NCBI GenBank assembly: GCA_900767075.1
Contig: CAAFXX010000295.1
Coordinates: 1-7,630, forward strand
Direction of reading: 5' to 3'
Length of the DNA stretch: 7,630 bases
Source of the DNA: Bacteroidales bacterium
GTDB taxonomy: Bacteria > Bacteroidota > Bacteroidia > Bacteroidales > Muribaculaceae
The notes beneath the pieces are model-generated. The model was not told where the DNA came from. It searched no databases and saw only the letters and a program-made list of their open reading frames with translations. This document shows, one piece after another, positions 1 to 7,031 of this stretch (the first letter of the stretch is position 1; each line of letters begins with the position of its first letter). Both the position numbers and the translations under genes were made by a program.

Positions 1-1320
1 CTTTGCGTCGCGGAACTCGCAGTCATATTTGTAAGGGCTCTTCTTCTCCTCGTGAACCATGAAAATCTCAAGTCCCGGACGCGTCGGGTCAAAATCACCG
101 AGATGAAGGGCGTCGCCGTGACCTGCACCTGTGCGGTAAAGAAGTGAACCGTCGTGGTCGATGCCTGCCGCGCCGTAGACGATCTCGTCACAGCCGTCGC
201 CGTCGACATCACCGATAGTCAGGCTGTGGGCACCCTCGCCATACGCTCCCGAATTTTTAGTCTCGCTCTTGTGCAGCCAGCGCTCAGTCAGCTGTCCGTT
301 GCGGTAATCGACAGCCCAAAGATAGGCATGTGTGTAATATCCGCGGCAGAACACGGCACTCGGACGCTCGCCGTCAAGAAAGGCGACTCCTGCAAGATAA
401 CGCTCGCAACGGTTGCCGTAATCGTCACCCCATCCGGATTTTGTGATAGGCTTAATTGTTCGCGGAGGATTATAGGCTATCGTCGCCTTGTTGGCGCCGG
501 TGAGACCGTCGAAACAGGTAAGGTATTCCGGTCCGGAAATAATTATACCCGTGTTGCTGCCGCTCTTTGTCCGGAAATCTTCGGTCACCTTGTCGTCACC
601 CATAAGCACGGCGTTACCTGCACCGTCGATAGTGCCGGGAGCGGTCTTGCAGATCATCTCCGCCTTACCGTCGCCGTCGAAATCGTAGACCATGAACTGG
701 GTGTAATGGGCGCCGGCGCGGATATTGCGCCCCAAGTCCACGCGCCAGAGCTTCGTACCGTCGAGCTTATAGCAGTCGATAAACACATTTCCGGTGTTGC
801 GGCGCTGCGAGTTGTCGGCGGAATTATCGGGATCCCATTTCACGAACAGCTCGTACTCCCCGTCACCGTCGACATCACCCACGCTCATGTCGTTAGGCGT
901 ATAGTTGTAAGTATAGTCGCTGCCTGACATCTGTTCCTTACCGCCGGGCTTCGACACTCCGGAAGCAGGACGATCGAGCTGAATGCGCTTATAGAACTCA
1001 CCCCAGACAGTAACCGTCTTAGACTCGCAGCTCCAATCGCCGGCGGAGCCGCGTACCTGATACTGTGCGGCATCCGTACCTTCGGCATCGATAAAATAAG
1101 TTCCTTTTGTAAGCGGAACGGCATTGATTTTCACATCGTCGCGATAAACGTCGAAAACAGCGTCGGCGGGATCGGCGTCAAGCGAACGCCACGACAGGTT
1201 CACACCCTTGTCGGTCTTGAACGCCACCAATCCGCGATCGAGAAATTCCTGTTGTACAGCACCGACCGAGGCAAGTGACACTGCCGAGGCACCGAGCAGA
1301 AATGCAATCTTTCTTTTCAT
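1..1320 (-). CDS. Rhamnogalacturonan lyase, polysaccharide lyase family 11 (N-terminal 440 residues; 3' end off the window)
   Basis: Reading the minus strand from the ATG at 1320 gives 440 uninterrupted codons to the left edge. Family PL11 enzymes cleave the alternating rhamnose-galacturonate backbone of rhamnogalacturonan I by beta-elimination. Residues 1-21 form a signal peptide (MKRK, then a hydrophobic stretch ending SVGA), so the enzyme is exported; there is no lipobox cysteine. Residues 25-110 look like the small N-terminal beta domain (DVYRDD, YFIDAEG). The beta-propeller begins near 115 and has the family's calcium-binding loops DVDGDGEYE (149-157), DFDGDGKAE (213-221) and DVDGDGCDE (371-379). 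The stretches GNRCERYLAGVAFLDGERPS (302-321), RGYYT (326-330) and GHGDALHLGDFDP (400-412) match what I recall of Bacillus YesW/YesX. Family members are usually around 600 residues, so roughly 160-200 residues should lie outside. It is divergent from the CE12-GH28 gene. Whether it is endo- or exo-acting cannot be told from this sequence. Confidence 0.93.
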   Translation of the reverse strand, partial: MKRKIAFLLGASAVSLASVGAVQQEFLDRGLVAFKTDKGVNLSWRSLDADPADAVFDVYRDDVKINAVPLTKGTYFIDAEGTDAAQYQVRGSAGDWSCESKTVTVWGEFYKRIQLDRPASGVSKPGGKEQMSGSDYTYNYTPNDMSVGDVDGDGEYELFVKWDPDNSADNSQRRNTGNVFIDCYKLDGTKLWRVDLGRNIRAGAHYTQFMVYDFDGDGKAEMICKTAPGTIDGAGNAVLMGDDKVTEDFRTKSGSNTGIIISGPEYLTCFDGLTGANKATIAYNPPRTIKPITKSGWGDDYGNRCERYLAGVAFLDGERPSAVFCRGYYTHAYLWAVDYRNGQLTERWLHKSETKNSGAYGEGAHSLTIGDVDGDGCDEIVYGAAGIDHDGSLLYRTGAGHGDALHLGDFDPTRPGLEIFMVHEEKKSPYKYDCEFRDAK

Positions 1321-1358
1321 GATATTAAGTTCTTCTATGTTGATTAGTTATTACATTG

Positions 1359-1388
1359 CGAAATTAAGTTTTAAATCTAAAATTCAAG
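1359..1388 (-). promoter_or_regulatory. Putative Bacteroidetes-type promoter for the PL11 gene
   Basis: On the minus strand, CTTG (1388-1385) is followed after 18 bases by TAATTTCG (1366-1359). This resembles the Bacteroides consensus TTTG - about 19-21 bases - TAnnTTTG, with one mismatch in each box and slightly short spacing. The -7 box lies 38 bases upstream of the ATG at 1320, leaving a leader of about 30 bases. No Shine-Dalgarno sequence is seen, which is usual for this phylum. This is a prediction from sequence only. Confidence 0.5.
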
Positions 1389-1458
1389 GTGGATTTTTGC
1401 CTTTTTTCATTTAGCAATCTCCGGTGTGTCAAATTTTACCCCTATTTTGTTACTATTT

Positions 1459-1491
1459 TTTAATGTATGAACCGAATATTTTATAATTTCG
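1459..1491 (+). promoter_or_regulatory. Putative promoter for the CE12-GH28 / CE8 genes
   Basis: TAATTTCG at 1484-1491 is identical to the -7 candidate of the divergent gene and ends 27 bases before the ATG at 1519. The upstream box is weak: TTTA at 1459-1462, 21 bases away, is the best match to the -33 TTTG element. The surrounding 1430-1490 is strongly AT-rich. The matching -7 boxes on the two sides suggest that both transcripts start here, but the -33 assignment is uncertain. Confidence 0.4.
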
Positions 1492-1518
1492 CATCAAAGA
1501 AGTTAACCAATCGACATC

Positions 1519-3600
1519 ATGAAAATATTACCGGGAATCCTTATGATGCTCACTGCGGCATTCGGATTTGCAGAAGAGAGAAACGACACAGTCACCATCT
1601 GGATGGCGGGTGATTCCACGATGGCTAACAAGCCCATCGACGACGACAAACAGGAACGCGGCTGGGGGCAGATGCTCCCGATGATGCTTCGCGGAGCCGT
1701 GAAGGTCGAGAACCATGCCGTGAACGGCAGGTCGAGCAAAAGCTTCATCGACGAAGGCCGCTGGGACAAAATAATGCAGGGCGTACGCCCCGGCGATTAT
1801 GTGATCATCCAGTTCGGACATAACGACGAGAAAGCGAAAAGTCCCGACAGATATACCGTGCCCGGCTCGACATTCGACGCCAATCTCCGCAAGATGGTTA
1901 AGGAGACAAAGGCAAAGGGCGCCACCCCCATCCTTATGAACTCGATAGCCCGGCGCAATTTCCCAACGCCGGAACAGAACAATACCGGAAACGTGAACGA
2001 CAAGCCGCTCGCAGGTCCGGTCACTTCAAACTATAAGGAGGAGGGCGACATCCTTGTAGACACCCACGGGGATTACCTCATCTCGCCGGCAAACGTGGCG
2101 AAGAAGGAGAAGGTGACCTTCATCGACTTCAATAAAATCACGCGTGATTACGTGCAGTATCTCGGCACTGAGAAGTCGAAGGATCTCTTCATGTGGATTC
2201 CGGCAGGCAAATTCCGTTTCTGCCCCGAAGGAAAAATCGACAACACACACCTCAACATCTACGGCGGCACGGTTCTCGCGCGCAAGGCGGCAACGGCTCT
2301 TGCCGAGAATGTGCCGGCACTCGGCAAATATGTCATACCGGAAGAGGAAAACAACTCCATCGTCTATAATATCGGCAAATATGCCGTGGTCAACGACAGC
2401 ACGCTGCTTCAGACAAGCCAGATACAGCGCGTGATCGACATTGCCGAGGCTAACGGCGGCGGCGTGATCGAGATTCCCGCAGGAACCTACCTCACTGGAG
2501 CCCTCTTCTTCAAACCCGGCACCCGCCTTCATCTTCAGAAGGGAGCCAAGCTCAAGGGTTCCGACAACATAGCCGACTTCCCGCTTATCCCCTCGCGTAT
2601 GGAGGGAAAGAACATCTATTATTACGCAGCGCTCATCAACGCCTATTTCGTGAAGAATTTCTCCATCACGGGCGAAGGAGCCATCGACGGCAACGGTCTG
2701 AAATACTGGAAGGAATTCTGGGCAAATACAAAGCGCGCGAAAGAGGCGAAACTTCCATGGACCAATCTTGAGGTCCACCGCCCGCGACTCGTGTTCCTCT
2801 GGGGCTGCGATAACCTGACGATTTCTGGCGTAAGCCTTCAGAACTCGCCATTCTGGACCACACATCTCTATATGTGCGACAACGTGCTGATCGAGAACTG
2901 CCGAATCACGGCTCCGCGCGAGCCGGTGCGTGCTCCCAGCAGCGACGCCATCGACCTGGACGCATGCCGGAAAGTCCGCATCACGGGCTGCTACCTGAAC
3001 TGCGACGACGACGGCGTCTGCCTGAAGGGGGGCAAGGGCGTATATGCCGACCGCACCCGTGAGAACGGCGCTTGCGAGGATATATTGGTCGAGAACTGCG
3101 AGTTCGGCAAGAACCTCCACGGTGTGCTGACACTGGGATCAGAGTGCGTCCACGCCCGCAACATCACCGTCCGCAACTGCAAGGTCGACGTCAATGCCGC
3201 CATCCTTCGCCTCAAGATGCGCCCCGACACATACCAGACATATGAGAACATCACCGTTTCAGGCATAACGGGCAGCTGCGGAACCGTAATGGACATGAAG
3301 CCCTGGAAACAGTTCTTCACGCTCGAAGGCAGCAACGAGAAGCCTTACGGAACCGTCCGCAACATTCTTATCGAGAACGTGGACGTAGAAGGCAAGACCC
3401 TATGCCACATCCAGGGAAATCCCGACGACCGCGTGTCAGACGTCACACTGCGCGACATCAACATGACAGCCAAGGATCCCGACGCATCGATCTGCGTCTA
3501 TCCTCAGGTCAAGTTTGAAAACGTAAAGGTAAACGGAAACACGTTCACCCCCTCTTCCACGCCGGCAGCAAAGGAGGAGACCGACTACACCAAACGCTAA
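1519..3600 (+). CDS. Bifunctional secreted pectin enzyme: CE12-type rhamnogalacturonan acetylesterase fused to a GH28 glycoside hydrolase
   Basis: The 693-residue protein starts with a signal peptide (cleavage probably after FGFA, residue 18) and has no lipobox, so it is likely periplasmic or secreted. Residues 24-270 are an SGNH/GDSL esterase of the rhamnogalacturonan acetylesterase type: GDST (31-34, nucleophile Ser33), NHAVNGRSSKSF (65-76), FGHND (99-103, oxyanion Asn102) and DNTHLN (241-246, Asp241 and His244). All expected catalytic residues are present. Residues 283-672 are a GH28 right-handed beta-helix, opening with YNIGKYAVV and EIPAGTYLTGALF (318-330). Its conserved sites are SSD (474-476) in place of NTD, DDD (496-498), LHG (533-535) in place of GHG, and RLK (564-566) for RIK. 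The inferred job is to deacetylate galacturonate in rhamnogalacturonan I and hydrolyse the exposed chain. Whether GH28 here cuts rhamnogalacturonan or polygalacturonan is not decidable. The CE8 gene follows after 32 bases, so the two are probably co-transcribed. Confidence 0.92.
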   Translation: MKILPGILMMLTAAFGFAEERNDTVTIWMAGDSTMANKPIDDDKQERGWGQMLPMMLRGAVKVENHAVNGRSSKSFIDEGRWDKIMQGVRPGDYVIIQFGHNDEKAKSPDRYTVPGSTFDANLRKMVKETKAKGATPILMNSIARRNFPTPEQNNTGNVNDKPLAGPVTSNYKEEGDILVDTHGDYLISPANVAKKEKVTFIDFNKITRDYVQYLGTEKSKDLFMWIPAGKFRFCPEGKIDNTHLNIYGGTVLARKAATALAENVPALGKYVIPEEENNSIVYNIGKYAVVNDSTLLQTSQIQRVIDIAEANGGGVIEIPAGTYLTGALFFKPGTRLHLQKGAKLKGSDNIADFPLIPSRMEGKNIYYYAALINAYFVKNFSITGEGAIDGNGLKYWKEFWANTKRAKEAKLPWTNLEVHRPRLVFLWGCDNLTISGVSLQNSPFWTTHLYMCDNVLIENCRITAPREPVRAPSSDAIDLDACRKVRITGCYLNCDDDGVCLKGGKGVYADRTRENGACEDILVENCEFGKNLHGVLTLGSECVHARNITVRNCKVDVNAAILRLKMRPDTYQTYENITVSGITGSCGTVMDMKPWKQFFTLEGSNEKPYGTVRNILIENVDVEGKTLCHIQGNPDDRVSDVTLRDINMTAKDPDASICVYPQVKFENVKVNGNTFTPSSTPAAKEETDYTKR

Positions 3601-3632
3601 TCTGAAAAAGCTTTTTTAATAACCTATAAATC

Positions 3633-6600
3633 ATGAACTTTAACTCTTTAACAGGAAAACTGACCGTCGCCGCCCTCGTTCTCGCGGGGACCGCCACGGC
3701 TTCGGCTCAGACTTTCACGAATGAGCCGGCATCGGCCGTCTGGGAGTTCAACACGAATCCCCCGGCAGCGCCTATCGTCACCCCCGGTGACGGAATCTCA
3801 TTTGCATTTTTCAACCTCAACGGCAACAGCATCACCGGAGCCGCCACTCCGCGCGCAATGGTGACTGACCGTGCATTCGTCAAGATCAAGCCTAAGAGCA
3901 GCAGTGCCGACATCGTGGAATGGATCGTGAAGCCAAAAGCCGGTGTCACTTTCACGCCCACCAAAATCTCCGGCTATGTCTGCCGATACGGTACAGACGG
4001 AACCGAACATATGGTGACACTCCAGCTCGTCGCAGGCGACAAGACTGTCGTTCTCGGCACATGCACACCTTTCCGTGACAACAAGACTCAGGAACAGGAC
4101 AAATGGGGTAAATCCGACGACTATACCACACATTTCTCCTACGACCTCACACCCGAACAGCAGGCTGAAATCACGACTTCCGGTCAGCTGAAATTCGTGT
4201 CGAACCTCGGCGTAGCAGCCGGCAAGGAACTTGCGTTCAGCGACATCCATATCGAAGGTCTTCTCAACGGCACCGTACAGAAAGTCGAGAACTATACGCT
4301 CAGTGCAAAAGTTTCTCCCGAAGGTGCGGGTTCCGTTGTGATTTCTCCCGCTCTTGACAGTTATGAGGCAGAGACCCCCATCAATATCAAGACTGAGAAG
4401 AATTTCGGCTACAGCTTCATCAACTGGACCGACAAAGACGGCAAAGAAGTTTCGGCTGATCCCGAGTTCCTTTATCAGATAATGGAAAACACCGACCTGA
4501 CCGCAAATTACAAGAAGCTTAACACCTTCGCGCTCGAATACAGCGTGGAGGGAGGCGCAAATCCCTATCAGATAGAGTGCACACCTGCTCCGACAGTCGT
4601 AAACGACCGCAACATGTACGAGGAAGGCATTAATGTCACCCTCAAGGCTATCAGCAATCCTATCGTGAAGTTCACGAACTGGAGCGACGGACAGACCGAT
4701 TCAGAGATTACATTCGCCATGGACGCCGACAAGACCATCAAGGGTATGTTCGAGACTGTCGATTACGTCGCAGGATGGGATTTCTACCGCAACGGCAACA
4801 ACGGACGCCCCGCCGACTTCGCATCGGAAGGAAATGACATCGCAGCCCTCGAGCTCCGCACAGCCGACGGCCAGACCTCGGGATGGCTTGACAAGAGCCA
4901 CGCAAGCGGCGGATATGAAGGCCGCGACGCCGGCGTGAACTGGCGCACGACAGGTCTCGGCGACTATTACTGGCAGACCAAGCTCAACGCATCGAACTTC
5001 ACCGACATGAAGGTGATCACAGCCATGGCTTACAACTACAACGCCTATACAAAGCAGAACGTGGAATACTCGCTCGACGGCACCACATGGGCTCCTGTAG
5101 GCGTAATCGAGATCGAAGGCGCCAAGAACTGGAAGGATGCAGAATTCGACATCCCCGCTGCCGCAAACAATGCAGCCACTCTCTATCTCCGCTGGATCTC
5201 CGACAAGACCTCTCCCATCGACGGTACAAAATCCGATAACGACGGCATCGCAATCGGAGCCACCTACGTGCTCGGCACAATGAAGATCGTCGACGATGGC
5301 AAAGCTCCCGAGCTCGTTTCGACAGTACCTGCAGAAGGCTCGACATCTGCTTCTATCAACGGCAAGGTAGTCCTTACCTTCAACGAGAAGATCAAACTCG
5401 CAGCCGATGCTGAGGCAAATCTCGGCGACCTCAAGCTCAAGGGCGACGTTTCCGGCAGAACCGCCACTTTCGTCTACAAGAACCTGAAGTACGGCACGCA
5501 GTACACATTCTCACTCCCCGCAAGCGTAATCAGCGACATCACCGACAACGCCTACGCAGAGCCCGTACGCATCAGCTTCACCACCCGCAACCGTCCTGAA
5601 GTAAGCAAAGCAAACTTCAACTTCACCGTTCCCGACGACGGTACGATCATCGACGCCTTCGCCGCCGCCGACAGACGCGACGACAAGACTCAGGCTTACC
5701 GCATCTTCGTGAAGAACGGCACATATGTAATCCCGGCAAACGGCACACAGGTGAAGACCGTAGTCCTCAACTCGCCCAACGTATCAGTGATCGGCGAAAG
5801 CATGGAAGGCACAATCATCACCAACGAATGCCCCAAGAATGCCGACGAGGGTATCGGCAAGTGCGACCTCATCCAGATCCAGAAGAACGGTACCAACTCA
5901 TACTGGCAGGACATCACGCTCCGTCACGGCAACGACACCGACGGACGCCGTCTCTCCATCCATGAGTTCTCCGACAAGACCATCATGAAGAACGTGACCC
6001 TCTGGGCTTATCAGGATACCTACACCACCGACAACCAGTCAGGCCGCTATTATTTCGAAGGCGGCGTGCTCCGCGGACGCACCGACTACCTCTGCGGCAA
6101 GGGCGACGTATTCTACAACGGCGTGACACTTCAGATGTGCGGCACCGGCGGTTATCTCACTGCTCCCTCACAGGCTAAGCAGTACGGTTATGTATTCAAG
6201 GATTGCGAGATCATCGGCGAAAATGAAGAAACCGACGGCAGCTTCACACTCGGCCGCCCCTGGGGCGAGGGAACACCGATGTCTATCTGGATCGACACCA
6301 AGATGACAGCTCGTCCTACAGCAGCGGGCTGGAACGATATGGGCGACGACGGCTATCCCAAACGATTCGCCGAGTATAATTCGACCACATCCAACGGAAC
6401 CGTGATTGACCTCTCAAGCCGCAAGAAGACTTTCGGCAAAGGCAACCATCCCAACAACCCCGTGCTCACTAAGGAAGAAGCCGAAGGATTCAGCTATGCC
6501 AACGTAATGGGCGGCGCCGACAATTGGGATCCCGCATCCGACACAGAGGCTGCTCCTCTCGTATCTAACCTGCGCCTTGAGTCGAACAAGCTCGTATGGG

Positions 6601-6923
6601 ACGACAACAACTACACTCTCTGCTGGGCTGTCTATGAAGGCGACAGACTCCTCGGCTTCACCACAGAGGCTACTTATCCCGTGACCAATGCCAACGGCTC
6701 TTATGCAGTACGCGCAGCCAACGAGCGCGGCGGTCTGGGCGAGAAAGTCACTCTCGGCGGTTCAGCTGTAGAGGATATCGAGGCAGCAGCCGGCGAACCA
6801 GTTAGCCGCGAATACTATGACCTTCAGGGCATCCGCGTGACAGGCGACACCAAGGCTGAGGTGCTTATCGAAGTCAGCACATATGCCGACGGCACAGTCC
6901 TCACAGCAAAAATCATGAAATAA
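3633..6923 (+). CDS. Large secreted multi-domain pectinesterase (CE8) with InlB-like repeats and Ig-like domain
   Basis: The product has 1096 residues and a clear signal peptide (cleavage after ATASA, residue 25). In order: a beta-sandwich region (about 27-215) I cannot name; two divergent InlB-type B-repeats (221-296 and 298-376, each with an F..W.D core such as FINWTDKDG and FTNWSDG, ending in a TANY or KGMF strand); a jelly-roll-like region beginning GWDF (about 380-550); an SbsA-type Ig-like domain (556-652, PAEGSTSASINGKVVLTFNE); the CE8 beta-helix (about 656-940); an Fn3-like module (975-1042); and a tail starting near 1058 (REYYDLQGIRV). CE8 removes methyl esters from homogalacturonan, giving pectate and methanol. 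Catalytic motifs seen are YQDT (793-796, Asp795), TDYLCG (817-822, Asp818) and LGRPWG (873-878, Arg875 and Trp877). The classical QAVAL-type glutamine site is replaced by RRLSI (772-776). The accessory modules are probably spacers or carbohydrate-binding, which is inference. It is probably the second gene of the operon; a terminator follows at 6948. Confidence 0.9.
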   Translation: MNFNSLTGKLTVAALVLAGTATASAQTFTNEPASAVWEFNTNPPAAPIVTPGDGISFAFFNLNGNSITGAATPRAMVTDRAFVKIKPKSSSADIVEWIVKPKAGVTFTPTKISGYVCRYGTDGTEHMVTLQLVAGDKTVVLGTCTPFRDNKTQEQDKWGKSDDYTTHFSYDLTPEQQAEITTSGQLKFVSNLGVAAGKELAFSDIHIEGLLNGTVQKVENYTLSAKVSPEGAGSVVISPALDSYEAETPINIKTEKNFGYSFINWTDKDGKEVSADPEFLYQIMENTDLTANYKKLNTFALEYSVEGGANPYQIECTPAPTVVNDRNMYEEGINVTLKAISNPIVKFTNWSDGQTDSEITFAMDADKTIKGMFETVDYVAGWDFYRNGNNGRPADFASEGNDIAALELRTADGQTSGWLDKSHASGGYEGRDAGVNWRTTGLGDYYWQTKLNASNFTDMKVITAMAYNYNAYTKQNVEYSLDGTTWAPVGVIEIEGAKNWKDAEFDIPAAANNAATLYLRWISDKTSPIDGTKSDNDGIAIGATYVLGTMKIVDDGKAPELVSTVPAEGSTSASINGKVVLTFNEKIKLAADAEANLGDLKLKGDVSGRTATFVYKNLKYGTQYTFSLPASVISDITDNAYAEPVRISFTTRNRPEVSKANFNFTVPDDGTIIDAFAAADRRDDKTQAYRIFVKNGTYVIPANGTQVKTVVLNSPNVSVIGESMEGTIITNECPKNADEGIGKCDLIQIQKNGTNSYWQDITLRHGNDTDGRRLSIHEFSDKTIMKNVTLWAYQDTYTTDNQSGRYYFEGGVLRGRTDYLCGKGDVFYNGVTLQMCGTGGYLTAPSQAKQYGYVFKDCEIIGENEETDGSFTLGRPWGEGTPMSIWIDTKMTARPTAAGWNDMGDDGYPKRFAEYNSTTSNGTVIDLSSRKKTFGKGNHPNNPVLTKEEAEGFSYANVMGGADNWDPASDTEAAPLVSNLRLESNKLVWDDNNYTLCWAVYEGDRLLGFTTEATYPVTNANGSYAVRAANERGGLGEKVTLGGSAVEDIEAAAGEPVSREYYDLQGIRVTGDTKAEVLIEVSTYADGTVLTAKIMK

Positions 6924-6947
6924 CCAACACACTTTTTTATCCCGAAG

Positions 6948-6984
6948 AAGGGGGACCCCGGCGCGATGCCGGGATCCCCCTTTA
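6948..6984 (+). terminator. Rho-independent terminator after the CE8 gene
   Basis: Arms at 6948-6962 and 6968-6982 form a 15-bp stem with a single C-A mismatch (6956 opposite 6975) around the 5-base loop GCGAT. The stem is very GC-rich in its core. Its base is A-A/T-T, and the run after it is short (TTTATAAAT). It begins 25 bases after the CE8 stop codon, so it most likely ends the plus-strand operon. Confidence 0.85.
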
Positions 6985-6988
6985 TAAA

Positions 6989-7024
6989 TCCCGATTTATC
7001 GGGAGCTTCCCGAGTTTTCGGGAA
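6989..7024. repeat. Pair of near-identical small hairpins (TCCCGA-N4-TCGGGA twice)
   Basis: The first hairpin is TCCCGA-TTTA-TCGGGA at 6989-7004. The second is TCCCGA-GTTT-TCGGGA at 7008-7023, extended by one T-A pair to 7007-7024. Both have identical 6-bp arms and 4-base loops, and they start 19 bases apart. Arms of one copy could also pair with those of the other. No T-run follows either copy, so they are not convincing terminators on their own. Confidence 0.75.
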
Positions 7025-7031
7025 TTATCGA

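Noticed and set aside
637..876. DVDGDG / DFDGDG loops in the PL11 gene considered as a dockerin or EF-hand module.
   Set aside because: These loops are spread through the beta-propeller and are the calcium sites normal for PL11. There is no paired dockerin segment.
154..927. A 257-codon open frame on the plus strand.
   Set aside because: It lies entirely antisense to the PL11 lyase, whose translation gives an unmistakable family match. Its product has no recognisable motif and no signal peptide.
1321..1518. Possible small RNA, riboswitch or small gene in the divergent gap.
   Set aside because: I found no strong hairpin followed by a T-run and no plausible short coding frame with family features. 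The AT-rich content is explained by two promoters.
2026..3120. A 364-codon open frame on the minus strand.
   Set aside because: It is antisense to the CE12-GH28 gene, where the plus-strand frame contains all catalytic motifs. The long opening is a codon-composition shadow of that GC-biased gene.
3605..3616. AAAAAGCTTTTT between the fusion gene and the CE8 gene, considered as a terminator.
   Set aside because: It is a loopless palindrome that cannot form a normal hairpin, and the genes are only 32 bases apart. Co-transcription is the simpler reading.
3798..4250. A 150-codon minus-strand open frame within the pectinesterase gene.
   Set aside because: It is antisense to a continuous 1096-codon reading frame with clear domains, and its product has no recognisable features.
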